From assembly GCA_963783505.1 (NCBI GenBank), contig CAWAOP010000039.1, forward strand, positions 1 to 64,000: 64,000 bases of DNA. Reading direction: 5' to 3'. The position numbers were made by a program, and so were the translations under genes. The notes under the pieces are model-generated. The model was not told the origin of the DNA. It made no database searches and was given only the letters and a program-made list of their open reading frames with translations. This DNA comes from BOG-224 sp963783505. Lineage in GTDB: Bacteria; Acidobacteriota; Terriglobia; Bryobacterales; Bryobacteraceae. The first letter of the stretch is position 1. The number at the start of each line of letters is the position of its first letter. Positions 1 to 10,200 of the stretch are shown here, one piece after another.

Positions 1-554
1 TAATCCACCGGAGCTAGCGGAACGGCCACCGGATTGACCTCCGTTCCGAGACCGCTATCCTCGCCGGCCACCGGCCGACAGTTCCAGTCCACATCGAGAA
101 CACCGGGAAGCAGGCGAGCATCAATCCATGACTCCGAGCGGCCGAGGTAGTTGAGCAACGAAAGCAACTCCTGGAGATCGGCCGCAGCGGAGGAGTTCAG
201 TTCGGCTCCGGGCCAACCCATTAGCGCGGATGAGCGCGGTGAAAGGGCCACGAAGCCATCGAAGATGGCTGTCTTTTCGGCGGGATTCCTGGTGTTCTGA
301 CTGAGGTAAGACTTGGTGTGCGAAACGGCCGCTGGCGGGATGTAGTATGACGGCGGGGATCAGGCGAGGGCCTCCAGGATGCCAGCCACGCGTTCTTCGG
401 GCCAGTCAGGGCGCTTGCGTTTCCAGGCGTCGTACAACGCACGGACGAGGCGGTATGGAGAGGGCGGCCATTCGCAGACGCCCTCGTTAACGTGGCGCCC
501 CCACGGCGTCGCGTGGTAGCGGCCCGCCGGGAAAGCGATTTCGATTAGAACCAT
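1..554 (-). pseudogene. csb2: Csb2 (type I-G Cas5-Cas6 fusion), 5' part, with in-frame TGA, truncated by window edge
   Basis: This is the N-terminal part of Csb2 (GSU0054-like), the fused Cas5/Cas6 subunit that in type I-G systems processes crRNA and caps its 5' handle. The frame opens at 554 after an AAAGGGGG ribosome-binding site. It shows the family-typical GRYHATPWGRHVNEG at residues 11-25, then WPPSPYRLVRALYDAWKRK. After residue 64 (LEALA) a TGA at 360-362 interrupts the frame. The same frame then resumes family-like sequence (SPPSYYIPPAAVSHTKSYLS, later GRSESWIDARLLPG) to position 1. The fault is therefore a single nonsense codon, not a frameshift. The remaining part lies left of the window. 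Family assignment is firm. Whether the TGA is a real mutation or a base-call error cannot be decided from this sequence. Confidence 0.85.
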
Positions 555-566
555 GCGTGGCCCCCT

Positions 567-1561
567 TTAGCCCTTGGTTGGCTTGGGCTTCTCGTCGGCT
601 TTCAGAACCACCGGACAATCGATGATCGTGACCGGGGGGACCGCAAACAGGCCGACATCCGTACAGCCTCGAATGCCACCCTGGACCGCAGCCAGAAGGG
701 CGGCTTCGGCGGGGACGGCGAACCCGGCTGGGGCGATGACGTCGATCAGGCCCTTCGGGGTGAGGTCACAGGCCGTGCGCAGGCGGAGGCCGCTCGCCAG
801 GAACCGCTGAATCTTCAGGAGAGCCAGCGAAATGAGCAGTTCACCGGCTGGTTCCGGCAAGCCGTACCCTGCGATCAGCGCCAGGTCGAGATTGAAGTAG
901 GCCTTAATCGACGCAGCGGTGTATTCGATTCGGGGATAGGGGACGTTGCTATAAACGTCCTTGTCATAGCCCTTTGCCCGAATCTTACCGGTGGGATCGA
1001 GCGGGTTATTCTTCACGCCTCCCGAGACAGCTTCCATGGCGTCGGCGGCTTCAACGAAGCCGCTGACCGCCCGAGGGAACCGCATCGTCCGTCAAGGAGA
1101 TTCGCCATGAAGACGCCGTGAATCAGGGCGTTCGGATCAAAATGGAACAGCGCTGCCGCCGCCTTCCCCCAGTCGATGGGCTTGCCCTTCTCGTAAGAGG
1201 AAAGCGCAAGAAACTCCGCTTGGAAGGTTGCGTCCGAGATAATGAACGGTGAGTTGATGCGGTGCGCTTCGATGAGCGAGCTAGTTTCGGCATCGGACGC
1301 GCCCTGGAGTTTGGCCTTGACATACGGCAGGCCGTCCAGTTCAGGAGCGATATCAGGCCCTGAACCGTCAAGGCAGGTCTGTTCGAGGCGATTGGCAACG
1401 GACTGGGCGCTTTCGACGAGCAACATGCGGCGACCGTCGTGAAGCCGGTAATCCGCGGCTCCGAGGTCCGCAAATCCGGTGGGCTGAAAGCGGTCCCCTT
1501 GAATGGGCTTGAGTTGCTGCTCAAGTAGCAAGCGGGGGACATTTCTTAGCGATTCAAACAT
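567..1561 (-). pseudogene. csb1: Csb1 (type I-G Cas7 backbone), one frameshift
   Basis: Csb1 (GSU0053-like) is the Cas7-type backbone protein that coats the crRNA spacer in type I-G effectors. Translation from 1561 (RBS AAAGG in the 18-bp gap after csx17) gives DRFQPTGFADLGAADYRL, LLVESAQSVANRLE and IEAHRINSPFIISD. Near 1087 the frame changes: DGRCGS in the upstream frame should read DGRMRFPRAVSGF, which begins the downstream frame and runs to the stop at 567. That segment keeps the family motif AVSGGVKNNPLDPTGKI. One missing base at GGACGATGCGG would explain the break. Total length is about 330 codons, normal for the family. The gene lies between csx17 and csb2 in the Geobacter-like order. 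Confidence 0.85.
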
Positions 1562-1578
1562 GATTACCTTTCTTTTGT

Positions 1579-3877
1579 TTACGTAGCGGCTTCCTGGGCT
1601 GCTCGAAGAACCAGCCGCGACAGGTCTTCGATGGGGTGAATAGGAATCAGCAGGCTCGCCGCAAGGCGCATGGAGTCCGGTTCGTCGGGAAAGGCGGCAT
1701 CTCGCGGCGATAGCCCGGCAATCCTTAGGCGGCGGTGGGCCACATCACATGCGGCGTTCGTACGTCCGGCCAAGAGCAGCGACAGAATTGATGGTTCCGC
1801 CCGGGTTTCGATTTGAGGGTGAAACAAATGCTTCAGCAGGGCGTAATTGCGGGGGATAATCGTCTCCGCTGGCCGCCACGAGCGGTAGAGATCCGCCCGC
1901 ACCGATTCGAGGACTGGATCGTCCCACTGGACGAGGCAGAGACCCGAAAAGCAACTGTTCGACAAGGGACTCGTCAACGTTGTTCCCGGCCAGAAAAGCC
2001 GCAGCATCCTGCGGTGTAACCGCGACGGCGGACCACAGGGGGAGCGACCCGCAGTTCAATCGTTCCGCATCCATGAGGCGTCGTCGTAAAACACTGACGA
2101 GTCGCTCGGAAAAGCTGCTGCCTTCGAACGCCGTTTGGCCTCTGCCGCTGGCCCAAGTTCCTTGGCTTGCACGGTTCGACCGGCGCGAGGTTCGCGCGAA
2201 TGCCGCCGACGTCTCCGGTTGGCCGGATCGACGCGAGCGCCACCGCGATGCGGTAGTTCAGGGATCCGTCGTTGGCCGCGAGCAACCATCTTGGGCTGAG
2301 CCCAGTGAGCGGAGCTCGAATTTTCGGATCGAGGTTGAGGCTCCGTTGGGCGAAGAACTGCTCCAAACGCCCCGTGGCTGCGAGGATTTGCTGAAACCGA
2401 TCCGCCCCGCCGTGGAGCGCGAAGTCGTAGATCGCGGAGTCAACCTGTCGCCGGCGAGAGACGAATTGGGCAGGAGGAGCGTTGGCCTGAAATTCACGCG
2501 CGAACTGATCGGCCGCAAAAAGGACGTGGTCCAGTTCCCCGAGAAGATCCGAGTCCTTTCGATCAGAGACGGGGACGCGGCCGACGGGCACAGCAACGTA
2601 GCTATCGCCCCCGCCTCTTAAGCAGGCTGTAGCGGACGAATGCGGATATTCCACGGTCCGTGCCCAGCGATGCGGCCGCTTCGGCGAACTCCAGCCCGTT
2701 GTTCACAGGCCTTCCGCACCATTCGGCCCGCCCTTCGCGCAGCAGCGTCCGAAACTCCCCGTAGCGGGTCGGCCGCTCCAGGTGGGCAGCCAGACTTCCG
2801 CACGGGCCGCGCTTTCGTCGGTTGGCTCCGCGGACCCGTAACCGATTGCGCGCGCCCGCACCGTGAATGGACTGCACGCGACGCCGGAGGACGTTGTACC
2901 TTGCCGCCGCGCCACTCCGCTCGCCCAGGCCACGCAGCCTTCAAGCGTTAACACGAAGTTCCACGGATTCGTCGGGAAGTCCTTCGTCTCGATTTCGGGA
3001 CCTTGGTTGAATCCCCCGGCTCGTCCCGGATCGTGCTGGCCAACCGCCGCATCCGTCAACGCATCCGTAGGAATCGCAAAGAGGGCGTTCTGGAGCAGAC
3101 TTCCCGCCGCGGGACAAGGCTTCAGGAGTAGCGCGCTAACCCTCTCCATGAACGAGTTGGTGTAGTCCAGGCGTCCCTCACACCCGTCTGTTCCGAGCAT
3201 CGGCGGGTGCGCCAACTCTGTCGCTGTCCGCAGGACGATGGCGCAATCGAGCCACGCGACCGATCCGTCGCCGAGCCGGTTTCGGCAGGCCCGGACCATT
3301 TCCTCTTTTCCTGCCGATCGTTTGCTCCTGTTGACCGCTGTGCGCAGTTTTCGCACTTTTGCCGCGAGGGCGGGCGCCGATGCCTTCAGATCCGCGGTCG
3401 TGAGGGGCAATAGCGATTCTCTCGGAGCAGGCAGGCCCGCAATCGCTGCTTCGACTGCGTCGAGAAGTCTCACCGCGTCGTCTTTGGCCTTTGAGGGGTC
3501 CATTGATTGAACGGCGCCTATCATTTGGATCAGAGTTAATTCGCTTCTAAATTCAGGCCACGCAAGAACCTCTTGGATCGTCCGCCGGTAACTAGCGAAC
3601 GGCAGTTCCCCACTGGCGAGAATCGCATCAAGGCCCACGCGGCGGTCGCCTTCGACAAATCCGCTTCCACCGTTCCAAGGCGCGAAGGATCGGCGTAGGA
3701 ACGTATTCGTTAAGAAAGAACCCCGACAGCCCTGCCGCATCGAATTCGATTCGAGGCAGGGCGAGTTTCCGACCCACCAGCCGCGGGCGTTCGGGTCGGC
3801 CTGTTCGCTGATTAACCTGAACACCGCAAGCGCTTTGAGGTCCCCGCCATGGGCTCGCTTGTACAGCCGGTGAGCAT
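1579..3877 (-). pseudogene. csx17: Csx17 (type I-G Cas8-like large subunit), about seven frameshifts
   Basis: Csx17 is the large (Cas8-like) subunit of type I-G effectors. The start codon at 3877 overlaps the cas3 stop (TGATG) and gives MLTGCTSEPMAG. One base is then missing before DLKALAVFRLISEQADP. Piecing frames together recovers a family-like protein of about 765 codons: LALPRIEFDAAGLSGFFLNE, APWNGGSGF, ALAAKVRKLRTAVNRSKR, ACRNRL, LDYTNSFMERVSALL, VGQHDPGRAGGFNQG, KDFPTNPWNFVLTLEG, FVRYSLLKRRG, YVAVPVGR, and a C-terminal helical part ending at 1579. Frame changes fall near 3845, 3762, 3688, 2780, 2610 (in a G5 run), 2178 and 1945. As written, no full-length protein can be made. The upstream cas3 of equal length has no such break, so the damage is local. 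Confidence 0.85.
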
Positions 3878-6192
3878 CACTTGGTGCGCCACGAGAGAAC
3901 CTCCTTCGGCTCCGCGCTGGCGCGGCAATCCGCTGCGACGATGAGGGCCTCCAGATAAGCAAGCCTGAAAACGCCAATCTCATCGCGCAAGGCCAGCATC
4001 CTCTGCATCCATGACGGCTCGCCGGCGGAAGAGGCGCCTAACAGCATGGGCTCCAGATCGAGCGTGAGCGCGGGCTTCAGCGCGTCACCGAGTCGAACTT
4101 CCGGCAGGCTGTCGCCGTCATAAATGCCCCGCGCGAACCTGGCGCCCATGGTCCGCGGTTTGTCTTCATCAGGCAGGGCACGGATTGAGAGCCGCACCTT
4201 CCCGTGATGCGCAGCCACGAGGTACGCCGCCAGATCGGGTTCCCGAGTTTGCAGGAGCGCGAGCGCGCCGGCGAGTTCATGCCTGAAGCGCCTCCGCGCG
4301 TGCCTTCGTTCCGTCTCGGACTTGGCGAGAAAATCGCCGCAGCCCTCCGGGTTGACCGTCGCCTGGAATACAGGATGCGCCTTGCCCCAATCGTGGAGGA
4401 GCGCGGCAACAAGCAACTCCTCCCGATACTCCTGAAGCTCCAAATCATCGAGGAGCTTCTGCATTTGCGCCTGCACTTCGCGTGAGTGGGCGATAAGGGT
4501 TTGAGTGTAATGAAGAAACGTGCGCGGGTCTGAGTCGTAGCTCTTCTCGGGCGCAATTACAGGCGGGACGGGCGCAACGGCTTTGCCGGACTTCAGATCC
4601 AATCCGCGCGTGACATCGTACCCGCCGTCCTTTGCGAGCATTATCAGCACCATTCCGGGACGGAGGCTGTCCGCCGATGCACGAACCCATTCGCCGGCCA
4701 GCGCCTGCCATGTCCACGCAGCTTTCTTCTTGTTCTTGATGAACGGCTCGACCTCATAAATCGGCGCGGAGCACAGCTCATCGCGGCCGGGCGCATCCTC
4801 CTTTGCGACAGGTTCGCTAGATCGCCACGCCAGCAGGACGTCCCGATCCCGATCGCTCCGGATGAATCGTGAAACGTCCAGATCGTAGCCTGACAAATCG
4901 GCCGTCGTATCGAACAGATCGAGCAGGTCCTGCTTGCGAAGCACGTGCGTGGGCTCGTAGATGGAAGGGATGTCGGGAAGATCGCGTGGCGAAGCGGATT
5001 TCAGGTTTCGGACGATCTGGCGGGTTTCCTCCAAGTCGCCTTCGTCATACGGGTCCGCTTTTGGCGGCTCGGTCCAGAAGATGTGAGCCGCTTCAAACTC
5101 ACCTGCCCGATTGCATCTGCCGAAGCGCTGCACCATGCTTGGCCATGGCGCCAAATCCGTGACGAGAAGAGACGATGAGATATCCACACCGGCTTCGATT
5201 ACCTGGGTAGCAACCAGAATCCGGCCCTCGCCGGGGATCTTCGACTTCAAGAGTTCGGCCCAATGCTGTTTTTCGGCTGGCCGGAATCGAGAATGAAGCA
5301 GGTGGCAGGGGATGCCACTACCCGTCGGGTCGCATAGCCGATCAAATACCTCTCGCGCCCTGGCGACGGTGTTGAGAACAGCGATAGTTTGCGTGCCTGG
5401 GCGGTGGCGTTCGGCAAGGAAATCCGCGAGGCCCGATGCATCGCTGCAACTCGCCGGGGCCTTCTCCACATGCTTGGGCGCTTTCAATCGGCATTCCAGG
5501 TCTTCTCGTTTGAGGTCCGCCGCAAGGAGCCCTACGGTGACCGGGGCGTCCGGTTGATCCACGGTGCACAATATTCTGGAATGGACGGTAGCCGACATCC
5601 AGATGGTAGGGCAGGAGTTAAAGGTCCGAAAGCGGCTCCTGAACGCGGCGAGTTGCGCCGATGTCGCAAGTCCGTCGCCCATGAGTTGGACTTCGTCGCA
5701 CACCCAAAGACAGTCGTTATTGAGCAGGCCGAAGTGCGCGGGCCAGCGGTATCGGCTCATGGCGTAGCCGCGATTCAGAGCACGGCTCAAGAGCATATCT
5801 TGAGTGCCAACCAGGATAGCTGGTCTCTCCGGGTAGGTCTCCCACTTCTCTTCGATCTCGCCGCCCATGAGCGTGTATACGTCCGCGCCGGCTTGGGGCC
5901 AGGAGTCGCGAATTTTGGCTGACCATTGCGCCGCAAGGTCACGGGTTTGTTCGACAAGAACGCGCGTCGGCAAGCAATAGACGAGCCTGCGCGGCGTGGT
6001 GGCTGGATCGGCCTGCCGCCGCCACAGCCAGCCAAGGACCACCGATGCCGTCTTGCCGGCGCCCGTTGGGACATTCAGAATTGCGTTCCCGAAGGGCTTC
6101 GCAGCCAGGGCTTCCTGGTACGGGTATGGATCGTATCCCGTCGCCTTCCGAAAGTACTCCGTGAATCCGGGGGTGAACTCGTGTGGGGGCAT
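3877..6192 (-). CDS. cas3: CRISPR-associated helicase-nuclease Cas3, type I-G
   Basis: Cas3 unwinds and degrades DNA recruited by the type I effector. The 771-residue protein starts at 6192 behind a strong AGGAGG site. It has a Q-like motif (YPYQEAL), Walker A NVPTGAGKTAS at residues 40-50, a DEVQ box in WVCDEVQLMGDGL near residue 170, the SAT motif WMSATVHS, and the motif VI region MVQRFGRCNRAGE. The HD nuclease motif ALLHDWGKAHPVF lies in the C-terminal third, the helicase-then-HD order expected for type I-G. The stop overlaps csx17 by one base, so the genes were probably translationally coupled. It has no frameshift, unlike the effector genes behind it. No CRISPR array or adaptation gene lies upstream. 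Confidence 0.93.
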   Translation of the reverse strand: MPPHEFTPGFTEYFRKATGYDPYPYQEALAAKPFGNAILNVPTGAGKTASVVLGWLWRRQADPATTPRRLVYCLPTRVLVEQTRDLAAQWSAKIRDSWPQAGADVYTLMGGEIEEKWETYPERPAILVGTQDMLLSRALNRGYAMSRYRWPAHFGLLNNDCLWVCDEVQLMGDGLATSAQLAAFRSRFRTFNSCPTIWMSATVHSRILCTVDQPDAPVTVGLLAADLKREDLECRLKAPKHVEKAPASCSDASGLADFLAERHRPGTQTIAVLNTVARAREVFDRLCDPTGSGIPCHLLHSRFRPAEKQHWAELLKSKIPGEGRILVATQVIEAGVDISSSLLVTDLAPWPSMVQRFGRCNRAGEFEAAHIFWTEPPKADPYDEGDLEETRQIVRNLKSASPRDLPDIPSIYEPTHVLRKQDLLDLFDTTADLSGYDLDVSRFIRSDRDRDVLLAWRSSEPVAKEDAPGRDELCSAPIYEVEPFIKNKKKAAWTWQALAGEWVRASADSLRPGMVLIMLAKDGGYDVTRGLDLKSGKAVAPVPPVIAPEKSYDSDPRTFLHYTQTLIAHSREVQAQMQKLLDDLELQEYREELLVAALLHDWGKAHPVFQATVNPEGCGDFLAKSETERRHARRRFRHELAGALALLQTREPDLAAYLVAAHHGKVRLSIRALPDEDKPRTMGARFARGIYDGDSLPEVRLGDALKPALTLDLEPMLLGASSAGEPSWMQRMLALRDEIGVFRLAYLEALIVAADCRASAEPKEVLSWRTK

Positions 6193-6844
6193 TCTATTGT
6201 CCTCCTGCCAGCCCCGAAATACTGCCGGCCACTCGGCGGCGCAGCAGCCCGATCCGGGCGGCTAAACGGGGCACCGACAGGCCGAGCTGGGACGATTCCT
6301 GCTCAAGCAAGAGTACGAAGTCCGATTATGCGCCGATTTCTGATCGGGGTAAAGGCCGAAGCGTGGCAAGAAGTGGTTGGCCGGGCGTTGTCGCGCGGGC
6401 GCGACGGCGGCGAGATGAACTTGGGGGAACGCGGTTGGGACGTGGCGGTCTTACGCCCCTGACGGGGCTGGGGCGATTTGTGGTTTCTACCCCGCGCTTG
6501 CGCACGGGGCTATTCTCTGGCGCCCCTTCGGGGCTGGGCGGGGTGGGGTCGCGCTGGCGCGGAGTAGTTGAGGGTTTGGCCGATTGACAATCGGCCGCAG
6601 GGTAGCAGCTTGCCCCACGTGGGCTGACGGAGTTCGGGTGGGACTGCCGAACACCGAGACGAATCTCGGCGCGGCAAACCATTGGTTTGCGCCACGGCTG
6701 CGCGCGGATTGAGACAGGCATCGCAGCGAGCCCCCGAGGTCCAGGAGGCGTGTCCGGCGGGTGCGGTGGAGTGGGTTGTCCCGACGGCAACCCCAACCCC
6801 CAGCCCCCGACCCCCAGTTATAATGGCCGCCAAGATACCCGACT
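6193..6844. other. Gene-free interval with two kinds of palindromic repeat
   Basis: No convincing coding sequence is visible in this 650-bp gap between the divergent cas3 and protease genes, and no direct repeats of CRISPR type. Two repeat blocks occupy it. Around 6450-6550 there is a run of GC-rich stems (GCCCCTgacgGGGC, CCCCGCGC/GCACGGGG, GCGCCCCttcgGGGC). From 6578 to 6698 there are hairpins of the dispersed mosaic family: GGCCGATT-gac-AATCGGCC, CCGAGA-cgaa-TCTCGG and CAAACC-att-GGTTTG, followed by GCGCCACGG. Promoters for cas3 and the protease must lie here but none was clear enough to place. Confidence 0.6.
6578..6698. repeat. Hairpin-mosaic repeat copy
   Basis: Three perfect short inverted repeats in a row: 6578-6596 (8-bp stem, 3-nt loop), 6654-6669 (6-bp stem, loop CGAA) and 6675-6689 (6-bp stem, 3-nt loop). 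The spacing CGCGGC between the last two and the tail GCGCCACGG recur at 10111-10154 and 41207-41249. The second stem has a different sequence in each copy but stays complementary. Confidence 0.7.
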
Positions 6845-9800
6845 ATGCGTAAGTTCCTGCTTCTGCCCTTTCTCTCGGCGGCTGCTATTGCCGCCGGCGT
6901 TCCCTATCTCGGTGAACCGGCTCTCTGTCCTACGAGGCCCGAAATTGCTTTTGTTTCCGGAGGAGATATCTGGGTGGCGCCCGCCAAGGGCGGCGAAGCG
7001 CACCTACTGGTTTCGCACCCGGCGGAGGAGTCTCGCCCGTTATATTCGCCCGATGGGACGCGTCTGGCTTTCGTCTCCACTCGCACCGGAGGCGGCGATA
7101 TCTACATTCTGACCCTCGCTACGGGCGACCTGAAGCGGCTGACCTTCGACGACCGGCTCGATCAGCTCGACGCCTGGTCGCGCGACGGCAAGTGGATCTA
7201 CTTCTCCAACGGCACGAGGGACGTCGCCAACAAGAACGACCTGTATCGCGTCAGCGCCGAAGGCGGGACGCCCATGCCCGTGAGCGCCAACCGCTACACC
7301 AACGAGTTTCAGGCCGCGCCATCGCCGGATGGCTCGGCGGTGGCATTCGCGGCGCGCGGCAACGGCGACGCTCAATGGTGGCGGCACGGCCACAGCCATT
7401 TGGACGAATCCGAAATCTGGTTGTGGAAAGACGGCTCGCCGGCCACGTATGAGAAGGTCGTGGACCTCGAACGGCCGCAACGTCTGGCCCATGTGGATGC
7501 CGGACGGGAAGCAGATCTACTTCATGTCCGACCGGAGCGGCGCGCAGAATCTGTGGACGGTGACGCCTCGGCGGCAAGCCGCGCCAGGTGACCAAATTCA
7601 CGGATGGCCGCGTGCTTTGGCCGTCGATCGGGTATGACGGCAAGACCATCGTGTTCGAGCGCGATTTCAGAGTCTGGCAACTCGATACGAGAAGCGGCGA
7701 AGCATCGCCCATTCCGATCGCGCTGGTGGGTTCCGTGGCCACGCCCGAGGTGACGCACCTCACGCTAAACCAGTTCAACGACCTGGCGCTCTCGCCGGAC
7801 AACCAGAAGGTGGCGCTCGTCGCTCATGGCGAGGTCTTCGCCGCCTCGGCGCGCGACGGCGGATCGGCCTTCCGAGTGACTCGCACTCCGGGGCCCGAGA
7901 CACAGGCGATTTGGGCCCCCGATTCAACCCGGCTCGCCTATCTCAGCCAGCGCGACGCCGTCACCCACGTTTTCCTTTACGACTTTGCCCACCACGCCGA
8001 AACGCAACTTACTAAGGACGCGCTGCCCGACCAGAACATCAAGTTCTCGCCGGACGGAAAGACCCTCGCCTTCGTGCGGAATCGCAAGGAGCTTCGCGCC
8101 ATCGATATGGATTCCAAGCAGGAGCGCTTGCTCGCCTCCGGATTTATCGAAGGCTCCACCGCCTGGGCTCCCGATAATAAATGGGTCGCCTACGTGGCCG
8201 CCGACGCTCGCGGACTGCGCAACGTGTACGTGGTCCCCGCGGCCGGCGGATCGAGCAATCAGGTCAGCTATCTGGCGAATTCAAACGCCGGTTCGGTGGA
8301 GTGGAGTCCCGACGGCAAGTTCCTGATCTTCGAAACCAGCCAGCGTACCGAAACGCCGCAGCTCGTACGAGTCGATCTGGTTCCCAAGCAGCCGAAATTC
8401 GGCGAAGACAGGTTCGACGATTTGTTCAAGCCGGAAAACGCGGGCCGCGGAGGCCGCGAAGCCGCGCCGGGAAGCGAACCGGAGGCCGCCGCGGCCGGGC
8501 GCGGGAACGGAGGCAGAGGGGCCGCCGCCGAGCCCAAGCCTCCGGTCAAAGTCGAATTCGAGCTCGACCACATCCGCGAGAGGCTCTCGGTCTTGAATAC
8601 CGCGGGTCTGACGGTAGGAAATCCAGTCATCAGTCCGGACGGCCGCTCGCTGCTGTATTCCGGCTCCGGGGGCGGGCAAAACAACCTGTATCTCTACCCG
8701 CTCGAAGAGACGCCCGGCGGACGCGGCGGCGGACGTGGCAAGGCCCCCGCAGGCGGACGCGGGGGTGGCGGCGGTCCGGCCCGGCAGTTGACCACTACCT
8801 CCGCGGGGCGCAGCCGTCCGCAGTTCTCTTCGGATTCGCGCGACGTATTCTTCTTGGAAAGCGGCCGCGTCACGGCAATTGGAGTGGATAACCGCCAGTC
8901 GCGAGCGGTGAGCGTGGACGCGGAGATGGACGTGGATTTCAACCAGGAGAAAACCGCCATCTTCGAACAGGCTTGGGCCGCCCAGCGCGACGACTATTAC
9001 GATCCCAAGTATCACGGCGCCGATTGGAACGCCGTCCGCAAAACGTACGCGCCGCTCATCGAAGGCGCGCGCACACCGGACGAGATGCGCGCGCTGCTGC
9101 GCTTCATGGTCGGAGAATTGAACTCCTCGCACTCGGGCATCACGGCGCCGTCCGCGGGCGCCGCGGGGGGACGCGGAGTGGTCGGCCAGTTAGGGCTGAC
9201 CTTCGACCGCGCGACGTACGAAACCGCGGGCAAGCTCAAAATCACCGAGGTTCTGCCGCACTCGCCCGCCGATCTGGCCAAGATCCAGGCGGGAGAAGAA
9301 CTGACTGCCGTAGATGGAGTCCCGATCTCGCCGCGCGTGAACCTCGACGAGCAACTGCAATATAAGATCGATAAGCGCGTCACTCTGGATATCTCCGGCC
9401 GGCAGGTGAACATACAGCCGGTGGCCTCGCTCGCCGATCCGATCTATCGCAAATGGGTCGAAGACAATCGGGCGTATGTCTCGAAGATCAGCAACAATCG
9501 CCTGGGTTACGCGCATCTGCGGGACATGTCCGAACAGGCGCTCACGCAGCTCTATCAGGACCTGGATCAACAGAACCGGTCGCGGGAAGGCGTCGTCATC
9601 GATATCCGCAACAACAACGGCGGATTCGTGAACGCGTACGCGCTGGACGTTCTGTCGCGGCGGCCCTATCTGACCATGACCGACCGGAATGGTCCGGCCG
9701 AATCCGCGCGCACCAGCCTGGGGCAGCGCGCGCTCGAATTGCCGACCATCCTGGTGGTCAACCAGCACTCGCTTTCGGATGCCGAGGATTTCACCGAGGG

Positions 9801-10065
9801 CTATCGCAGCATGAAACTGGGGAAAGTCGTCGGCGAGCCGACGGCGGGGTGGATCATCTATACGAATTCGGTAACGCTGATCGACGGAACCGTCATGCGC
9901 ATGCCCGAGACATTGATCACCGGCGCCGACGGTAAGGACATGGAGTTGAATCCTCGCCCCGTCGATGCGCCGGTGTCGCGCCCCATCGGCGAATCGTACA
10001 CCGGCAAGGATTCGCAGTTGGACGTGGCCGTAAGAGAACTGCTCGCGCAGATCGACAAGAAGTAG
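6845..10065 (+). pseudogene. Tricorn-like protease (TolB-type propeller, PDZ, S41 domain), two frameshifts
   Basis: A secreted, tricorn-related serine peptidase of about 1070 codons. It starts MRKFLLLPFLSAAAIAAG, a plausible Sec signal. TolB/WD40-like propeller repeats follow (SPDGTRLAFVSTRTGGGDIY, SPDGKTLAFVRNRKELRAID), then Gly/Arg-rich linkers, a PDZ-like segment (KIQAGEELTAVDGVPIS) and a C-terminal S41 domain. The S41 domain has VIDIRNNNGGF and the likely nucleophile Ser in NQHSLSDAEDF. Two breaks disturb the frame. Near 7470, VVDLERPQRL should continue as NGRNVWPMWMPDGKQIY; near 7570, TVTPRRQAAP should continue as PRQVTKFTDG. From 7588 to 10065 the frame is open and complete. The protein probably degrades peptides outside the cytoplasm; its substrate is unknown. 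Indels could be assembly errors. Confidence 0.85.
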
Positions 10066-10066
10066 G

Positions 10067-10170
10067 CGGCGAACTTCAGTTCGCCGTGCATGGGCCGGAC
10101 CGCCCAAGAACGTCGAGACGATCTCGACGCGGCAAACCAGAGGTTCGCGCCACGGTTGGGCCGCATTTCT
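10067..10170. repeat. Hairpin-mosaic repeat copy after protease stop
   Basis: A 9-bp stem CGGCGAACT-tc-AGTTCGCCG begins one base after the protease stop. It is followed by CGTCGAGA-cg-ATCTCGACG at 10111-10129, then CGCGGCA, AACC-aga-GGTT at 10135-10145 and CGCGCCACGG. The order and spacers match the copies at 6654 and 41207. No T-tract follows, so it is not an obvious terminator, although the first stem could protect the mRNA 3' end. Confidence 0.7.
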
Positions 10171-10200
10171 CATCGGTCGTTTGCCGAGCAGCCATGGGTT

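Noticed and set aside
360..362. Programmed TGA recoding (selenocysteine or readthrough) in csb2
   Set aside because: No SECIS-like structure was recognised after the codon, and Csb2 has no known selenoprotein form; a point mutation or base error is simpler.
6193..6844. Possible CRISPR array upstream of cas3
   Set aside because: The palindromes here are unequal in sequence and spacing; no direct repeat of 28-37 nt with constant spacers was found.
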